DNA of 41,717 nt, taken from Paenibacillus algorifonticola (GTDB lineage Bacteria > Bacillota > Bacilli > Paenibacillales > Paenibacillaceae). Made by a program: the position numbers and the translations under genes. The notes beneath the pieces were generated by a model. The model saw nothing but the letters and a program-made list of their open reading frames with translations. It did not search any database and was not told the DNA's origin. Where the stretch lies: positions 1 through 41,717 of the forward strand of contig NZ_LAQO01000053.1 of assembly GCF_000971975.1 (NCBI RefSeq), in the 5' to 3' direction. Below are positions 16,058 to 24,714 of the stretch, piece by piece. Each line of letters begins with the position of its first letter. Positions within the stretch are counted from its first letter, which is position 1.

Positions 16058-17944
16058 ATGGGATACGAAGCAGGGCAATATGACGTTATTGTTATCGGTG
16101 CGGGGCATGCAGGCAGCGAAGCTGCGCTTGCGGCAGCGCGTATGGGCTGTGAGACGCTATTGCTGACGATTAATTTGGATATGGTGGCATTCATGCCATG
16201 TAATCCGTCGATTGGCGGACCAGCGAAAGGGCATGTTGTACGTGAGCTGGACGCTTTAGGCGGAGAAATGGGCCGCAATATTGATAAAACCTTTATCCAA
16301 ATGCGGATGCTGAATACAGGCAAAGGGCCTGCGGTTCACGCGCTTCGCGCACAGGCGGATAAGTTTGCCTACCAGCATGAAATGAAGAAGACGATTGAGG
16401 AGACGCCAAAACTGACGCTGCGCCAAGGAATGGCCGAGGAGCTGTTGGTGGAGGAAGGCAAAATTGTAGGGCTTGTGACGAAAACAGGCGCGATTTATCG
16501 CTCGAAGACGATTGTCCTGACAACAGGCACGTATTTGCGCGGTAAAATCATTATGGGCGAGTTAATGTATGAGAGCGGCCCGAATAACCAGCAGCCGTCG
16601 CTGAAGCTGTCTGCGAGCCTGAAGGAGCATGGCTTCGAGCTGGTGCGATTCAAAACCGGTACGCCGCCACGCGTGCACAAGGATACGATCGATTTTACAA
16701 AAACAGAAATTCAACCCGGCGATGAGCAGCCGAAATTTTTCTCGCATGAGACGATTTCCTCCAATAATGAGCAGCTTCCATGCTGGCTGACCTATACGTC
16801 GGAGCAAACACACAAAATCATCAACGATAATTTGCATCGTGCGCCAATGTTCTCGGGAGCAATCGAAGGCACGGGCCCAAGATATTGCCCATCGATTGAG
16901 GATAAAATTGTACGTTTTGCCGATAAGCCGAAGCATCAGATTTTTCTGGAGCCGGAAGGGCTGCATACGTCGGAGTATTATGTACAAGGACTTTCCACAA
17001 GCATGCCGGAGGATGTCCAATTAGGTATTTTACGATCAATCCCAGGTTTGGAAAAAGTTGAAATGATGCGCAATGGGTATGCGATTGAATATGATGCGGT
17101 TGTACCAACGCAGCTTTGGCCAACACTTGAGACAAAAGTCGTTGACGGGTTATTCACAGCTGGACAAATCAACGGTACTTCCGGTTATGAGGAAGCGGCT
17201 GGTCAAGGTGTTATTGCAGGCATTAATGCTGCCCGTAAAGTTCAAGGGAAAGAGCCCGTCATTATTGCACGCTCGCAAGGCTACATTGGCGTAATGATTG
17301 ATGACCTTGTAACGAAGGGGACGAATGATCCTTATCGGCTGCTGACTTCCCGTGCGGAATATCGCTTGCTGCTTCGCCATGACAACGCTGACCTGCGTCT
17401 GACGCCGATTGGCTATGAGATTGGTTTGATTTCGGAAGAGCGTTATGAAAGCTTTTTGAATAAAAAAGCATTGGTTGAGCAAGAAATTGAGAGATTGCGT
17501 ACGACGAAAGTGAAACCAGAAGAAGCACAGCCCGTATTAAAAGCTGCGGAATCAGCTGAAATTCCGTTTACTGTAGATGCGTTATCGTTGCTGCGCCGGC
17601 CGGAAATTACGTATGCGATGCTGGAAAGCATTATACCTTCAGAGCTTGCTTTGACAGAGGAAATGAAGGAGCAGGTCGAAATTCAAATTAAATATGCTGG
17701 ATATATCGAGAAGCAGTTATTGCAGGTTGAACGACTGAGCAAAATGGAGAAAAAACGGATACCGGATGATATCGACTATTTAGAGGTACAAGGACTTGCT
17801 TCTGAAGCGAAGCAAAAACTGTCGGACATCAGGCCGTTATCCATCGGTCAGGCTTCCAGGGTAGCTGGCGTTACACCAGCCGATATTTCCATACTGCTCG
17901 TTTATTTGGAGCATTATAACCGCGTTGTAGCGGCGAGAGGATAG
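16058..17944 (+). CDS. mnmG: tRNA uridine-5-carboxymethylaminomethyl modification enzyme MnmG (GidA)
   Basis: The 628-residue FAD enzyme is the partner of MnmE in U34 modification. The FAD-binding motif GAGHAGSEAA is at 14-23. Family signatures include PCNPSIGGPAKGH, GTYLRGKI, ARSQGYIGVMIDDLVTKG and YRLLTSRAEYRLLLR. The ATG at 16058 is chosen with GGGAGGT about 10 bases upstream. An open frame extending to 15956 overlaps mnmE and is rejected. Confidence 0.98.
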   Translation: MGYEAGQYDVIVIGAGHAGSEAALAAARMGCETLLLTINLDMVAFMPCNPSIGGPAKGHVVRELDALGGEMGRNIDKTFIQMRMLNTGKGPAVHALRAQADKFAYQHEMKKTIEETPKLTLRQGMAEELLVEEGKIVGLVTKTGAIYRSKTIVLTTGTYLRGKIIMGELMYESGPNNQQPSLKLSASLKEHGFELVRFKTGTPPRVHKDTIDFTKTEIQPGDEQPKFFSHETISSNNEQLPCWLTYTSEQTHKIINDNLHRAPMFSGAIEGTGPRYCPSIEDKIVRFADKPKHQIFLEPEGLHTSEYYVQGLSTSMPEDVQLGILRSIPGLEKVEMMRNGYAIEYDAVVPTQLWPTLETKVVDGLFTAGQINGTSGYEEAAGQGVIAGINAARKVQGKEPVIIARSQGYIGVMIDDLVTKGTNDPYRLLTSRAEYRLLLRHDNADLRLTPIGYEIGLISEERYESFLNKKALVEQEIERLRTTKVKPEEAQPVLKAAESAEIPFTVDALSLLRRPEITYAMLESIIPSELALTEEMKEQVEIQIKYAGYIEKQLLQVERLSKMEKKRIPDDIDYLEVQGLASEAKQKLSDIRPLSIGQASRVAGVTPADISILLVYLEHYNRVVAARG

Positions 17945-17955
17945 AAGAACAAACG

Positions 17956-18681
17956 ATGGAACAGACGATAGAATGGTTTCCAAAGTTGATGCAAGAGCGA
18001 GGAATAACCTTATCCCAGCATCAGCTTGATCAGTTCGATACGTATTATCGCTTATTGGTCGAATGGAATGAACGCATGAATTTGACCGGTATAACAGAAC
18101 GTGAAGCTGTATATGAAAAGCATTTTTATGATTCTGTTTCCCTTTCTTTCTTTATCGATATGGAAGCAATCAGCAAAATAGCCGATATTGGCTCCGGCGC
18201 AGGTTTTCCGAGCATCCCGCTTAAAATTTGCTTCCCGCATTTGAAGATTGTTATTGTCGACTCCTTGAATAAACGTATCCAGTTTCTTAATGCTTTAGCA
18301 GAGCAGCTGGGTATTGCTGACGATGTCAGCTGTGTTCATGGCCGTGCCGAGGATGTCGGCAGACTGCAAGGTCATCGTGATGCGTATGACTTGGTAACAG
18401 CAAGAGCTGTTGCTCGCCTGAATGTACTGAATGAGTTTTGTTTGCCATTTGTACGCAAGGGCGGCCTTTTCGCAGCGATGAAAGGTTCGCAAAGTGAGGA
18501 AGAGGTTCGGGAAGCGGGGACCAGCTTGAAGGAGCTGAAAGCTGCTGTTCGTTCTGAACATAGCTTCACTTTACCATTTGAACAATCCGAACGGCATATT
18601 GTGCTGATTGAGAAACGAGAAGCTACTCCGCGCAAATATCCTCGTAAAGCGGGAACACCGCTAAAACAGCCTATTTTGTAA
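17956..18681 (+). CDS. rsmG: 16S rRNA (guanine-N7) methyltransferase RsmG (GidB)
   Basis: The 241-residue SAM-dependent methyltransferase methylates a guanine of the 530 loop of 16S rRNA. The SAM motif is IADIGSGAGFPSIPLKI (~74-90), followed by VDSLNKRIQFLN and the later DLVTARAVARL. The C-terminal region is basic, as usual. It starts 11 bases after mnmG; GAGAGG lies about 16 bases upstream, so the ribosome site is not ideal. Confidence 0.97.
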   Translation: MEQTIEWFPKLMQERGITLSQHQLDQFDTYYRLLVEWNERMNLTGITEREAVYEKHFYDSVSLSFFIDMEAISKIADIGSGAGFPSIPLKICFPHLKIVIVDSLNKRIQFLNALAEQLGIADDVSCVHGRAEDVGRLQGHRDAYDLVTARAVARLNVLNEFCLPFVRKGGLFAAMKGSQSEEEVREAGTSLKELKAAVRSEHSFTLPFEQSERHIVLIEKREATPRKYPRKAGTPLKQPIL

Positions 18682-18752
18682 ATACGATTTATACGATCCA
18701 TGTTTATAGATTTTAAGATTGAGGCAGATAAGTGGAAATGGTAAGTTTAGGA

Positions 18753-18768
18753 TGTTTCACGTGAAACA
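18753..18768. promoter_or_regulatory. parS: parS site (rsmG-noc intergenic)
   Basis: TGTTTCACGTGAAACA is a perfect 16-bp palindrome, identical to the ParB/Spo0J-binding parS consensus. ParB nucleates here for origin segregation and condensin loading (family knowledge). It lies in a gene-free gap and is the better of the two parS matches in the window. Confidence 0.97.
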
Positions 18769-18966
18769 TTGCTTGCTATTTCCAGATTTCTGCTTGTATT
18801 TTTATTTGGCATTCAAGGCTGTCAAGCAGGAAATACTTAGGCGCAAGTAGAAATAAATAGAGAGAACAAAATAGCAGGCCGTTCTGTATTTTTGCAGAGC
18901 AGCACACATTTTTAAAAATATAAGCAGGCATAAGGTTTTGCTATATGCTGCTTATATTTCTCGGAA

Positions 18967-19008
18967 TGAAACGCGCCGCGCCGTCAAAGGACGGAGACAG
19001 CCGTTTCA
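18967..19008. repeat. nested inverted repeat upstream of noc
   Basis: Outer arms TGAAACG (18967-18973) and CGTTTCA (19002-19008) enclose an inner hairpin CCGTC/GACGG (18981-18985 / 18990-18994) with a 4-base loop. No T-run follows. It shares the GAAACG...CCGTTT theme with the hairpin at 37556-37591. The rest of 18682-19258 shows no supported gene. Confidence 0.5.
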
Positions 19009-19258
19009 CCTTAATAGTAAGCATAGATAAGCTAGACACGTAACATCTGCTGCTATTTCAAGGCGTAAGTCATAAATAGTCAGATAAGCAGATGGATCGT
19101 TTTCCTTTATATGCAAAACCATTTGTAGGCTTATGTAACAATTTCCGATTGTCTCGATTGAAGTGGAACAGAATACAAGCAAGACTGTTATTTGGCAGCA
19201 CATCTTTGAAGCGGGCTCTGCTGATGGGGCCGTTTCTTGATCGGGTGGTAGTGGAAAA

Positions 19259-20080
19259 ATGAAAGAACAACTTTCTCGTTTGTTTGGTTTGAATGACCAA
19301 CGCAGCAACAACAATGAAGAGGTTAAACAAATTCCTGTTAATGAAATCGACACGAGTCCATTTCAACCAAGGTCGATATTTGATGATGAACGAATTGACG
19401 AGTTATGCCAGACGATTAAGACGCACGGCATTATTCAGCCTATCGTCGTTCGGATGCGGAATAACCGCTATGAAATTATTGCGGGAGAACGTCGTTGGCG
19501 TGCTGTAACGAAGCTCGGTTATGATACGATACCAGGCATTATTCGTGAGTTTAATGACTCGCAAACGGCGTCAATCGCGTTAATCGAAAATTTGCAGCGG
19601 GAAAATTTAACGGCTATTGAAGAGGCTGTTGCTTATCAGAAGCTGATTGAGCTGCATCAATTGACGCAGGAGAGCTTGGCGCAAAGATTGGGCAAAAGCC
19701 AATCAACGATTGCCAACAAGCTAAGATTGCTGGCACTTAACGATGTAGTTAAAAGTGCGTTGATGGAGCGTAAAATTACAGAGCGTCACGCACGGGCGTT
19801 GTTGGTCCTGCCTACTGAAGAACTACAGCTTCAAGTGCTGGAAGAGATTATTTCCAAAGAACTCAATGTAAAACAAACGGAAATTCGGATCGCTTTTCTG
19901 AATGAGACAGTCAAAGCCAAAAAAGCAAAACGGGTATCTTTTACGAAAGATGTTCGGCTTGCTCTTAATACGATTAGACAATCTATTGAGATGGTGTCAG
20001 GCTCCGGTTTGCAAATTAAGACAAATGAGAAGGATCACGAAGATCATTATGAAATAGTGATTCACATTCCTAAACGTTAA
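19259..20080 (+). CDS. noc: nucleoid occlusion protein Noc (ParB family)
   Basis: The 273-residue ParB paralog sits between rsmG and parA, the noc position in Bacillota. Noc prevents division over the nucleoid by binding its own DNA sites and the membrane. The N-terminus MKEQLSRLFG can form a short amphipathic helix of the kind used for membrane association. The CTPase motif region IAGERRWRA and IENLQRENLTAIEEA are followed by the HTH LAQRLGKSQSTIANKLRLL. Its ribosome site (GGTGGTAGTGG) is weak. No ATTTCCCGGGAAAT-type Noc site was seen here. Confidence 0.92.
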   Translation: MKEQLSRLFGLNDQRSNNNEEVKQIPVNEIDTSPFQPRSIFDDERIDELCQTIKTHGIIQPIVVRMRNNRYEIIAGERRWRAVTKLGYDTIPGIIREFNDSQTASIALIENLQRENLTAIEEAVAYQKLIELHQLTQESLAQRLGKSQSTIANKLRLLALNDVVKSALMERKITERHARALLVLPTEELQLQVLEEIISKELNVKQTEIRIAFLNETVKAKKAKRVSFTKDVRLALNTIRQSIEMVSGSGLQIKTNEKDHEDHYEIVIHIPKR

Positions 20081-20116
20081 GCGTATGATTCGTTAAAGGG
20101 ACTCGTAAATCCTCAT

Positions 20117-20146
20117 TTGCATGTAGATACTATTAAATGCGATAAT
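20117..20146 (+). promoter_or_regulatory. candidate parA promoter
   Basis: TTGCAT (20117-20122) and GATAAT (20141-20146) are spaced by 18 bases between noc and parA. Confidence 0.45.
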
Positions 20147-20158
20147 AGATTTAACTGC

Positions 20159-20188
20159 TGCCGTCCTCGCTGCTTGCTGAGGGCGGCG
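20159..20188 (+). promoter_or_regulatory. hairpin in the parA leader
   Basis: A 10-bp GC-rich stem (TGCCGTCCTC with GAGGGCGGCG, two G-T pairs) has a 10-base loop and no T-run. It lies between the candidate promoter and the parA start. Confidence 0.4.
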
Positions 20189-20301
20189 AATCCATTTATG
20201 CTAATATTACTTACTACTATGCGATGTCCCTCTACTGGACGGTTACCGCTTGTACTGCTTCTTTGTTAATAGCTTTTACACAGAGTATAGAGGTGAAAGA
20301 C

Positions 20302-21075
20302 TTGTCTAAAATTATAGCAATAGCGAATCAGAAGGGTGGCGTCGGCAAAACGACGACATCAGTTAATTTAGGTGCTTGTCTGGCGACGCTCGGCAGGCGG
20401 GTGCTGCTTGTTGATATTGATCCGCAAGGCAATACGACTAGCGGAGTAGGTATTAACAAGGCGGATGTTGAAAGCTGTATTTATGATGTGCTTGTTAATG
20501 ATATCCATCCGCAGGAAGCAATGGCAGATACAAAAATTCCTGGGCTGAAAATCATTCCTGCTACGATTCAACTTGCTGGAGCAGAGATTGAATTAGTTCC
20601 AACTATTTCCAGAGAAGTCCGTTTAAAGAAAGCGCTACATTTATTAAAGGATGAGTTTGATTATATTTTAATTGACTGCCCGCCATCTTTAGGATTATTA
20701 ACGATTAATTCCTTGACCGCTGCTGATTCGGTCATCATTCCGATTCAATGTGAATATTACGCCCTGGAGGGCTTGAGCCAACTGCTGAATACGGTGAGAT
20801 TAGTACAAAAGCATCTAAACACGACGCTGCAAATTGAAGGCGTATTGCTCACGATGCTCGATGCCAGAACGAATCTAGGTATTCAGGTTATTGAGGAAGT
20901 GAAGAAATACTTTCAACAGAAGGTATACCAGACGATTATTCCACGTAATGTGCGTTTAAGTGAAGCGCCTTCTCATGGACAAGCGATCATTACGTATGAT
21001 CCCAAATCGAAGGGTGCAGAAGTATATCTTGAACTGGCGAAGGAAGTGATTACGTATGAGCAAGCGGCTAGGTAG
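20302..21075 (+). CDS. parA: chromosome partitioning ATPase ParA (Soj)
   Basis: The 257-residue deviant Walker ATPase works with ParB in origin segregation and modulates DnaA in Bacillus. The deviant Walker A is KGGVGKTTT (11-19), followed by DIDPQGN and DYILIDCPPSLG. I chose TTG at 20302 because AGAGGTGA lies 5 bases upstream and the protein then begins SKIIAIANQKGG, like Soj. The in-frame extension to 20224 looks non-coding. It overlaps parB by 20 bases. Confidence 0.97.
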   Translation: MSKIIAIANQKGGVGKTTTSVNLGACLATLGRRVLLVDIDPQGNTTSGVGINKADVESCIYDVLVNDIHPQEAMADTKIPGLKIIPATIQLAGAEIELVPTISREVRLKKALHLLKDEFDYILIDCPPSLGLLTINSLTAADSVIIPIQCEYYALEGLSQLLNTVRLVQKHLNTTLQIEGVLLTMLDARTNLGIQVIEEVKKYFQQKVYQTIIPRNVRLSEAPSHGQAIITYDPKSKGAEVYLELAKEVITYEQAAR

Positions 21076-21922
21076 AGGTCTGGATGCGCTTATTCCATCG
21101 CTTTCGGTAAACGATGATGATAAAGTCATAGAAGTTGCAATTACGCAATTGCGACCGAACCCTTACCAACCACGGAAAACATTTGATGAGCAGTCTATAA
21201 AAGAATTGGCCGAATCGATTAAGCAGCATGGTGTCATTCAGCCCATTATTGTTCGTACTGTAATGAAGGGCTACGAGATTATTGCAGGGGAACGCCGATT
21301 CAGAGCATCGCAGCTTTGCGGCAACACGACCGTTCCTGCAGTTGTCAGATCTTTCTCGGATCAACAAGTTATGGAAATTGCGCTGATTGAAAATTTGCAA
21401 CGCGAAGATCTGAATGCGATAGAAGTGGCGATAGCTTATCAGAACTTAATGGACAAGTTCAAATTAACACAAGAAGAGCTTTCTATGAAAGTTGGCAAGT
21501 CCAGATCGCATATTGCTAACTTCGTGAGATTGCTGGCATTGCCAGAGTCTATTAAAGACAATGTTTCACGTGGAACAATTTCCATGGGACATGCCCGTGC
21601 ACTTGCAGGTATTAAGGATTTAAAAGTGCAGCTAGAATTGGCCGAACTCATTATCAATCAGGGCTGGAGTGTACGTGAACTGGAGGAAGCGATTCAGAAG
21701 CTGGAGTCGATGAAGGATGAGGAAAACAATGATGGCAAACAGGCGAAAGGCAAAACGAAGAAGCGTGACCCTTATATTGAAAGCTTAGAGGAGTCGCTCA
21801 GAGAACGATTCAAAACAACTGTAAAGATTAAGCAGCAAAAGGAAAAAGGTAAGATCGAACTTCAATATTATAATAAACAGGACTTGGAACGGCTTCTGGA
21901 GATGCTTCAATACATGGCGTAG
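21056..21922 (+). CDS. parB: chromosome partitioning protein ParB (Spo0J)
   Basis: The 288-residue CTPase clamp loads at parS and spreads, recruiting SMC. It begins SKRLGRGLDALIP, the ParA-stimulating N-terminus. It contains NPYQPRKTFDE, the CTP-binding IIAGERRFRAS, IENLQREDLNAIE, and the HTH KVGKSRSHIANFVRLLALP. The C-terminal dimerisation domain ends LERLLEMLQYMA. The overlap with parA implies translational coupling. A parS site is embedded in the coding sequence. Confidence 0.97.
   Translation: MSKRLGRGLDALIPSLSVNDDDKVIEVAITQLRPNPYQPRKTFDEQSIKELAESIKQHGVIQPIIVRTVMKGYEIIAGERRFRASQLCGNTTVPAVVRSFSDQQVMEIALIENLQREDLNAIEVAIAYQNLMDKFKLTQEELSMKVGKSRSHIANFVRLLALPESIKDNVSRGTISMGHARALAGIKDLKVQLELAELIINQGWSVRELEEAIQKLESMKDEENNDGKQAKGKTKKRDPYIESLEESLRERFKTTVKIKQQKEKGKIELQYYNKQDLERLLEMLQYMA
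21562..21577. promoter_or_regulatory. parS: parS site inside parB
   Basis: TGTTTCACGTGGAACA differs by one base from the perfect palindrome. Read on the other strand it is TGTTCCACGTGAAACA, an accepted parS variant. The B. subtilis spo0J gene likewise carries a parS in its coding region. Confidence 0.9.
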
Positions 21923-21932
21923 TCTTGATAAG

Positions 21933-21987
21933 ATAGCATACCCGAGGTGTAATCTTTGATCCTGAAGATTAAACTAAGGTATGCTAT
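21933..21987 (+). repeat. large nested inverted repeat downstream of parB
   Basis: Outer arms ATAGCATACC (21933-21942) and GGTATGCTAT (21978-21987) are perfect. Inner arms AATCTT/AAGATT make a second hairpin. The element fills the parB to desulfurase gap. No T-run follows, so it is not an ordinary terminator. It may be a regulatory hairpin or binding site. Confidence 0.5.
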
Positions 21988-22027
21988 TGTTATGAGAAGA
22001 TATGTTAGTGATGGTGGGAGTGGATGG

Positions 22028-23203
22028 ATGATGAATGCTGATCGTGAAAAAATCATTTATTTAGATCATGCTGCAACGTCATGGCCGAAACCTAACTCGG
22101 TTATTGAAGCAGTTCAGCATGCTATGCTGCATGATGCAGCTAACCCGGGAAGAGGCAGTCATCGGATGGCTGTTCGTGCGAGCCGTGTGTTGTTTGATAC
22201 TCGAAAGCAGCTAGCTAAGCTGTTTCGGGTGAAAAACCCTAATGACATTGCTTTTGCAGGCAATACGACAGGTGCTTTGAATATGGCGATAAAAGGTTAT
22301 ATCAAAGAGGGCGATCATGTAGTTGCTACTGGAATTGAACATAATTCCGTAAGGCGGCCATTGGAGTTTTTGAAGCAGTCACTCGGGATAAAGGTCACCT
22401 ACGTAGAGGCAGACGAACAGGGGAATATAACGGTTGATCAAGTTCGAGATGCGATTATACCGCAGACGACGCTGGTTATCGTGAGCCATAGCTCAAACCT
22501 GCTGGGAACCATCGTTCCTTTAGCTGAGATCGGTGAGCTTACCCGCCAAAGAGGCGTGAAGCTGCTAGTGGATGCTGCTCAAAGTGCGGGGGTTTTGGAG
22601 ATCGATGTTGAAGCAATGGGAATTGATATGCTTGCATTCCCTGGACATAAAGGGCTGCTCGGCCCACAGGGCACAGGAGGCTTGTACATCCATCCGGAGC
22701 TGGACCTTGTCCCGATGCTGCATGGAGGCACTGGGAGTCAATCTGAGGCGGCTGAGCAGCCTCATGTGCGTCCAGATCGTTATGAAGCGGGGACGCAAAA
22801 TACACCCGGTCTAGCAGGTTTGAAGGCAGGCGTGGAATATGTTCTGAATGAGACGGTTCATAAAATCCATACTAAGGAATGGGCGCTTACTCAGCAGATG
22901 ATGGAGGGGTTATCTGCGATAGAAGGAGTCAGGCTGCTTGGACCGAAGCTTGGAGAGCAGCGGACAGGCATGGTTTCTTTTGTGGCGGAAGGCGTGGATC
23001 CTTCGGAGATGTCTTTTATTTTAGACCAGCATTACCAGATCGCTGTGCGTGCAGGCTTTCATTGTACGCCGCTTGCCCATACTTGTGCAGGTACGATGGC
23101 TACGGGAGCTGTTAGAGCGAGTGTGGGCTATTTTACAACGGAAGCGGAAGTGAGTGCTCTAGTTGATGCTGTACGTGAAATACGTACACAATATAAAATT
23201 TAA
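22028..23203 (+). CDS. cysteine desulfurase-like aminotransferase class V
   Basis: The 391-residue PLP enzyme of the class V fold resembles cysteine desulfurases. It begins YLDHAATSWPKP, has NTTGALNMAIKG, HSSNLLGT and the PLP lysine in FPGHKGLLGPQGTGG (Lys208). Near the C-terminus GFHCTPLAHTCAGT holds Cys346, the candidate persulfide-forming residue. It looks like the EF2568-type subgroup rather than IscS/SufS; this is from memory of motifs. The ATG at 22028 has GGTGGGAG 7 bases upstream; another ATG follows directly. The upstream extension to 21956 overlaps the inverted repeat and is rejected. Confidence 0.85.
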   Translation: MMNADREKIIYLDHAATSWPKPNSVIEAVQHAMLHDAANPGRGSHRMAVRASRVLFDTRKQLAKLFRVKNPNDIAFAGNTTGALNMAIKGYIKEGDHVVATGIEHNSVRRPLEFLKQSLGIKVTYVEADEQGNITVDQVRDAIIPQTTLVIVSHSSNLLGTIVPLAEIGELTRQRGVKLLVDAAQSAGVLEIDVEAMGIDMLAFPGHKGLLGPQGTGGLYIHPELDLVPMLHGGTGSQSEAAEQPHVRPDRYEAGTQNTPGLAGLKAGVEYVLNETVHKIHTKEWALTQQMMEGLSAIEGVRLLGPKLGEQRTGMVSFVAEGVDPSEMSFILDQHYQIAVRAGFHCTPLAHTCAGTMATGAVRASVGYFTTEAEVSALVDAVREIRTQYKI

Positions 23204-23230
23204 TTTATTTCTGGGGGCGGAAAGGTTTAC

Positions 23231-23713
23231 ATGAATGATTGGATGAACAACCCTTTATACGGCTTGTTGGCATTGCTGGTACTGCTGCTTTTTATTATTT
23301 TAATTTGGGTCATAACGCTTGGAAGAAGGCTCAAAAAACTGCGCAAGCAGTACGTCGAGGTTATGGGGAATACGGGTGTTACGAATATTGAAGAAGTCGT
23401 TATTGGGTTGAAGCAGGAAATAGCCGAGCATGCGCGGCATTCGAGAGCAGTAGAGGCGCAGCTGGAACAACTGGAACGGCGCCAGCTTGAGGAGAAGGGA
23501 CGCTTGGGTGTTATTCGCTATAATGCGTTCTCGGAGCAAGGAAGCGACCTTAGCTTCTCCATCGCGATTGTAAATGCGGCGCAAGACGGAGTCGTCATGT
23601 CGAGTATTCATAGCAGGGATAGTGCTTATGTGTATGCCAAGCCGATAGAGGGCGGGAAATCAACGTATCCGTTAACGCCGGAAGAGCTGCAGGCGGTTGC
23701 GAAAGCGAAATAA
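23231..23713 (+). CDS. DUF4446 family membrane-anchored protein
   Basis: The 160-residue protein has one N-terminal transmembrane segment (YGLLALLVLLLFIILIWVIT, ~9-28), then a basic patch, a coiled-coil-like stretch (EIAEHARHSRAVEAQLEQLERRQLEEK), and a compact domain with VIRYNAFSEQGSDLSFSIAIVNAAQDGVVMSSIHSRD. This is the DUF4446 pattern, often found near parB in Bacillota. Its function is unknown. Confidence 0.8.
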   Translation: MNDWMNNPLYGLLALLVLLLFIILIWVITLGRRLKKLRKQYVEVMGNTGVTNIEEVVIGLKQEIAEHARHSRAVEAQLEQLERRQLEEKGRLGVIRYNAFSEQGSDLSFSIAIVNAAQDGVVMSSIHSRDSAYVYAKPIEGGKSTYPLTPEELQAVAKAK

Positions 23714-23742
23714 AAAGGACGAGCCTAGAGCTGGAGGCTGCA

Positions 23743-24345
23743 TCATTCGGCTGAGGCGGCTTGCTCCCTAGTTTGAAGCATGACACGATTGCTGCCCATT
23801 ATAGCGGAGAAAAGGCTGAAAGCAATAAGGTCGGCCATCTTGATGACAAGATGCAGACGGGTATTTTGCAGCACGAAATATTCCATAAAACCGCCCACAT
23901 TCACAATGCCGGTAATATGCATATCGCCCACAGGCGGGAGCTCCTTATTAACACCGGCTCCAGGGCGTACCGGACCCGTCCCAATATGAATGGAGCCAAT
24001 GCTGGAAACTTGTCCTAAACAAGCATCAATACCAATGATGAATGGATTATGGTGGTTTTGATGGATAAGTGCCAGTGTATCGGTCAGATTCATTGCGTGA
24101 ACCGGCTCTTCCAACGTGCCGTATAAAGCAAAGTAAGGGCTGTTGTATTTTGCGAGAGAGGTTCCGATTATGGGGCCGAGTGAATCGCCCGTTGAACGGT
24201 CGGTGCCCACACATACAATGATGAGCGGCCTGGCGCCTGAAAGCTCATTGAGCATAAGGGAGAGGCGGTTTACGATTAACGTCATGGCGTTGGTATCGGT
24301 ATGCGGAACTTTCAAAGGCGCATCTTTCAAAAAAGAAAGTTTCAT
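23743..24345 (-). CDS. yyaC: YyaC family putative sporulation protease
   Basis: The 200-residue protein resembles YyaC, related in fold to the germination protease GPR. Recognisable parts are IIVCVGTDRSTGDSLGPIIG, YGTLEEPVHAMNL, IGIDACLG and GPVRPGAGVNKELPPVGDMHITGIVNVGGFMEYFVLQ. B. subtilis yyaC also lies next to spo0J. The ATG start has GGAGGG upstream. The gene points toward oriC, opposite to its neighbours, as expected for a separately regulated sporulation gene. No confident sigma-G/F promoter was identified. Confidence 0.88.
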   Translation of the reverse strand: MKLSFLKDAPLKVPHTDTNAMTLIVNRLSLMLNELSGARPLIIVCVGTDRSTGDSLGPIIGTSLAKYNSPYFALYGTLEEPVHAMNLTDTLALIHQNHHNPFIIGIDACLGQVSSIGSIHIGTGPVRPGAGVNKELPPVGDMHITGIVNVGGFMEYFVLQNTRLHLVIKMADLIAFSLFSAIMGSNRVMLQTREQAASAE

Positions 24346-24461
24346 AGAATCCCTCCGTTATAGCTAATATGTTATCTAGTATATGGATGGGACAACCATT
24401 TTATACGTCATAAACCCACTGATTACGTTGCGTAAAAAGAGGGAGAGGAGAAAACTGGCTT

Positions 24462-24701
24462 ATGTTGATTGCCTTTGATTCCACACAGCAGGCATTGCGC
24501 GCGGAAATGCTGCTCGAATATGCGGAAATTGAAATAGATATTTGTCCAACCCCTAAAGAGATTACAGCAGGTTGTGCCTTGTCCATTCATTTTCCAGAGG
24601 ACGATTTGGATACGGTGCAGCAAGTCATTGTGTCTGAGAAAGTTGAAATAAGAGGGATTTTTAGACCTATTCATTTGGGATATGAACAAGTGAATCCGTA
24701 G
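24462..24701 (+). CDS. DUF3343 protein (putative Se/S carrier-like)
   Basis: The 79-residue protein begins MLIAFDSTQQALRAEMLLEYA and has the DUF3343 signature PTPKEITAGCALSIHF with a conserved Cys38. Related proteins have been proposed to carry sulfur or selenium; no function can be shown here. The ATG follows GGGAGAGGAG at about 11 bases. It is the first gene of a likely three-gene operon with mscS and DUF951. Confidence 0.8.
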   Translation: MLIAFDSTQQALRAEMLLEYAEIEIDICPTPKEITAGCALSIHFPEDDLDTVQQVIVSEKVEIRGIFRPIHLGYEQVNP

Positions 24702-24714
24702 GAGGAAATAGCTC

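Noticed and set aside
20224..20301. Extended ParA start
   Set aside because: The sequence before TTG 20302 is unlike Soj, while AGAGGTGA is well placed for 20302.
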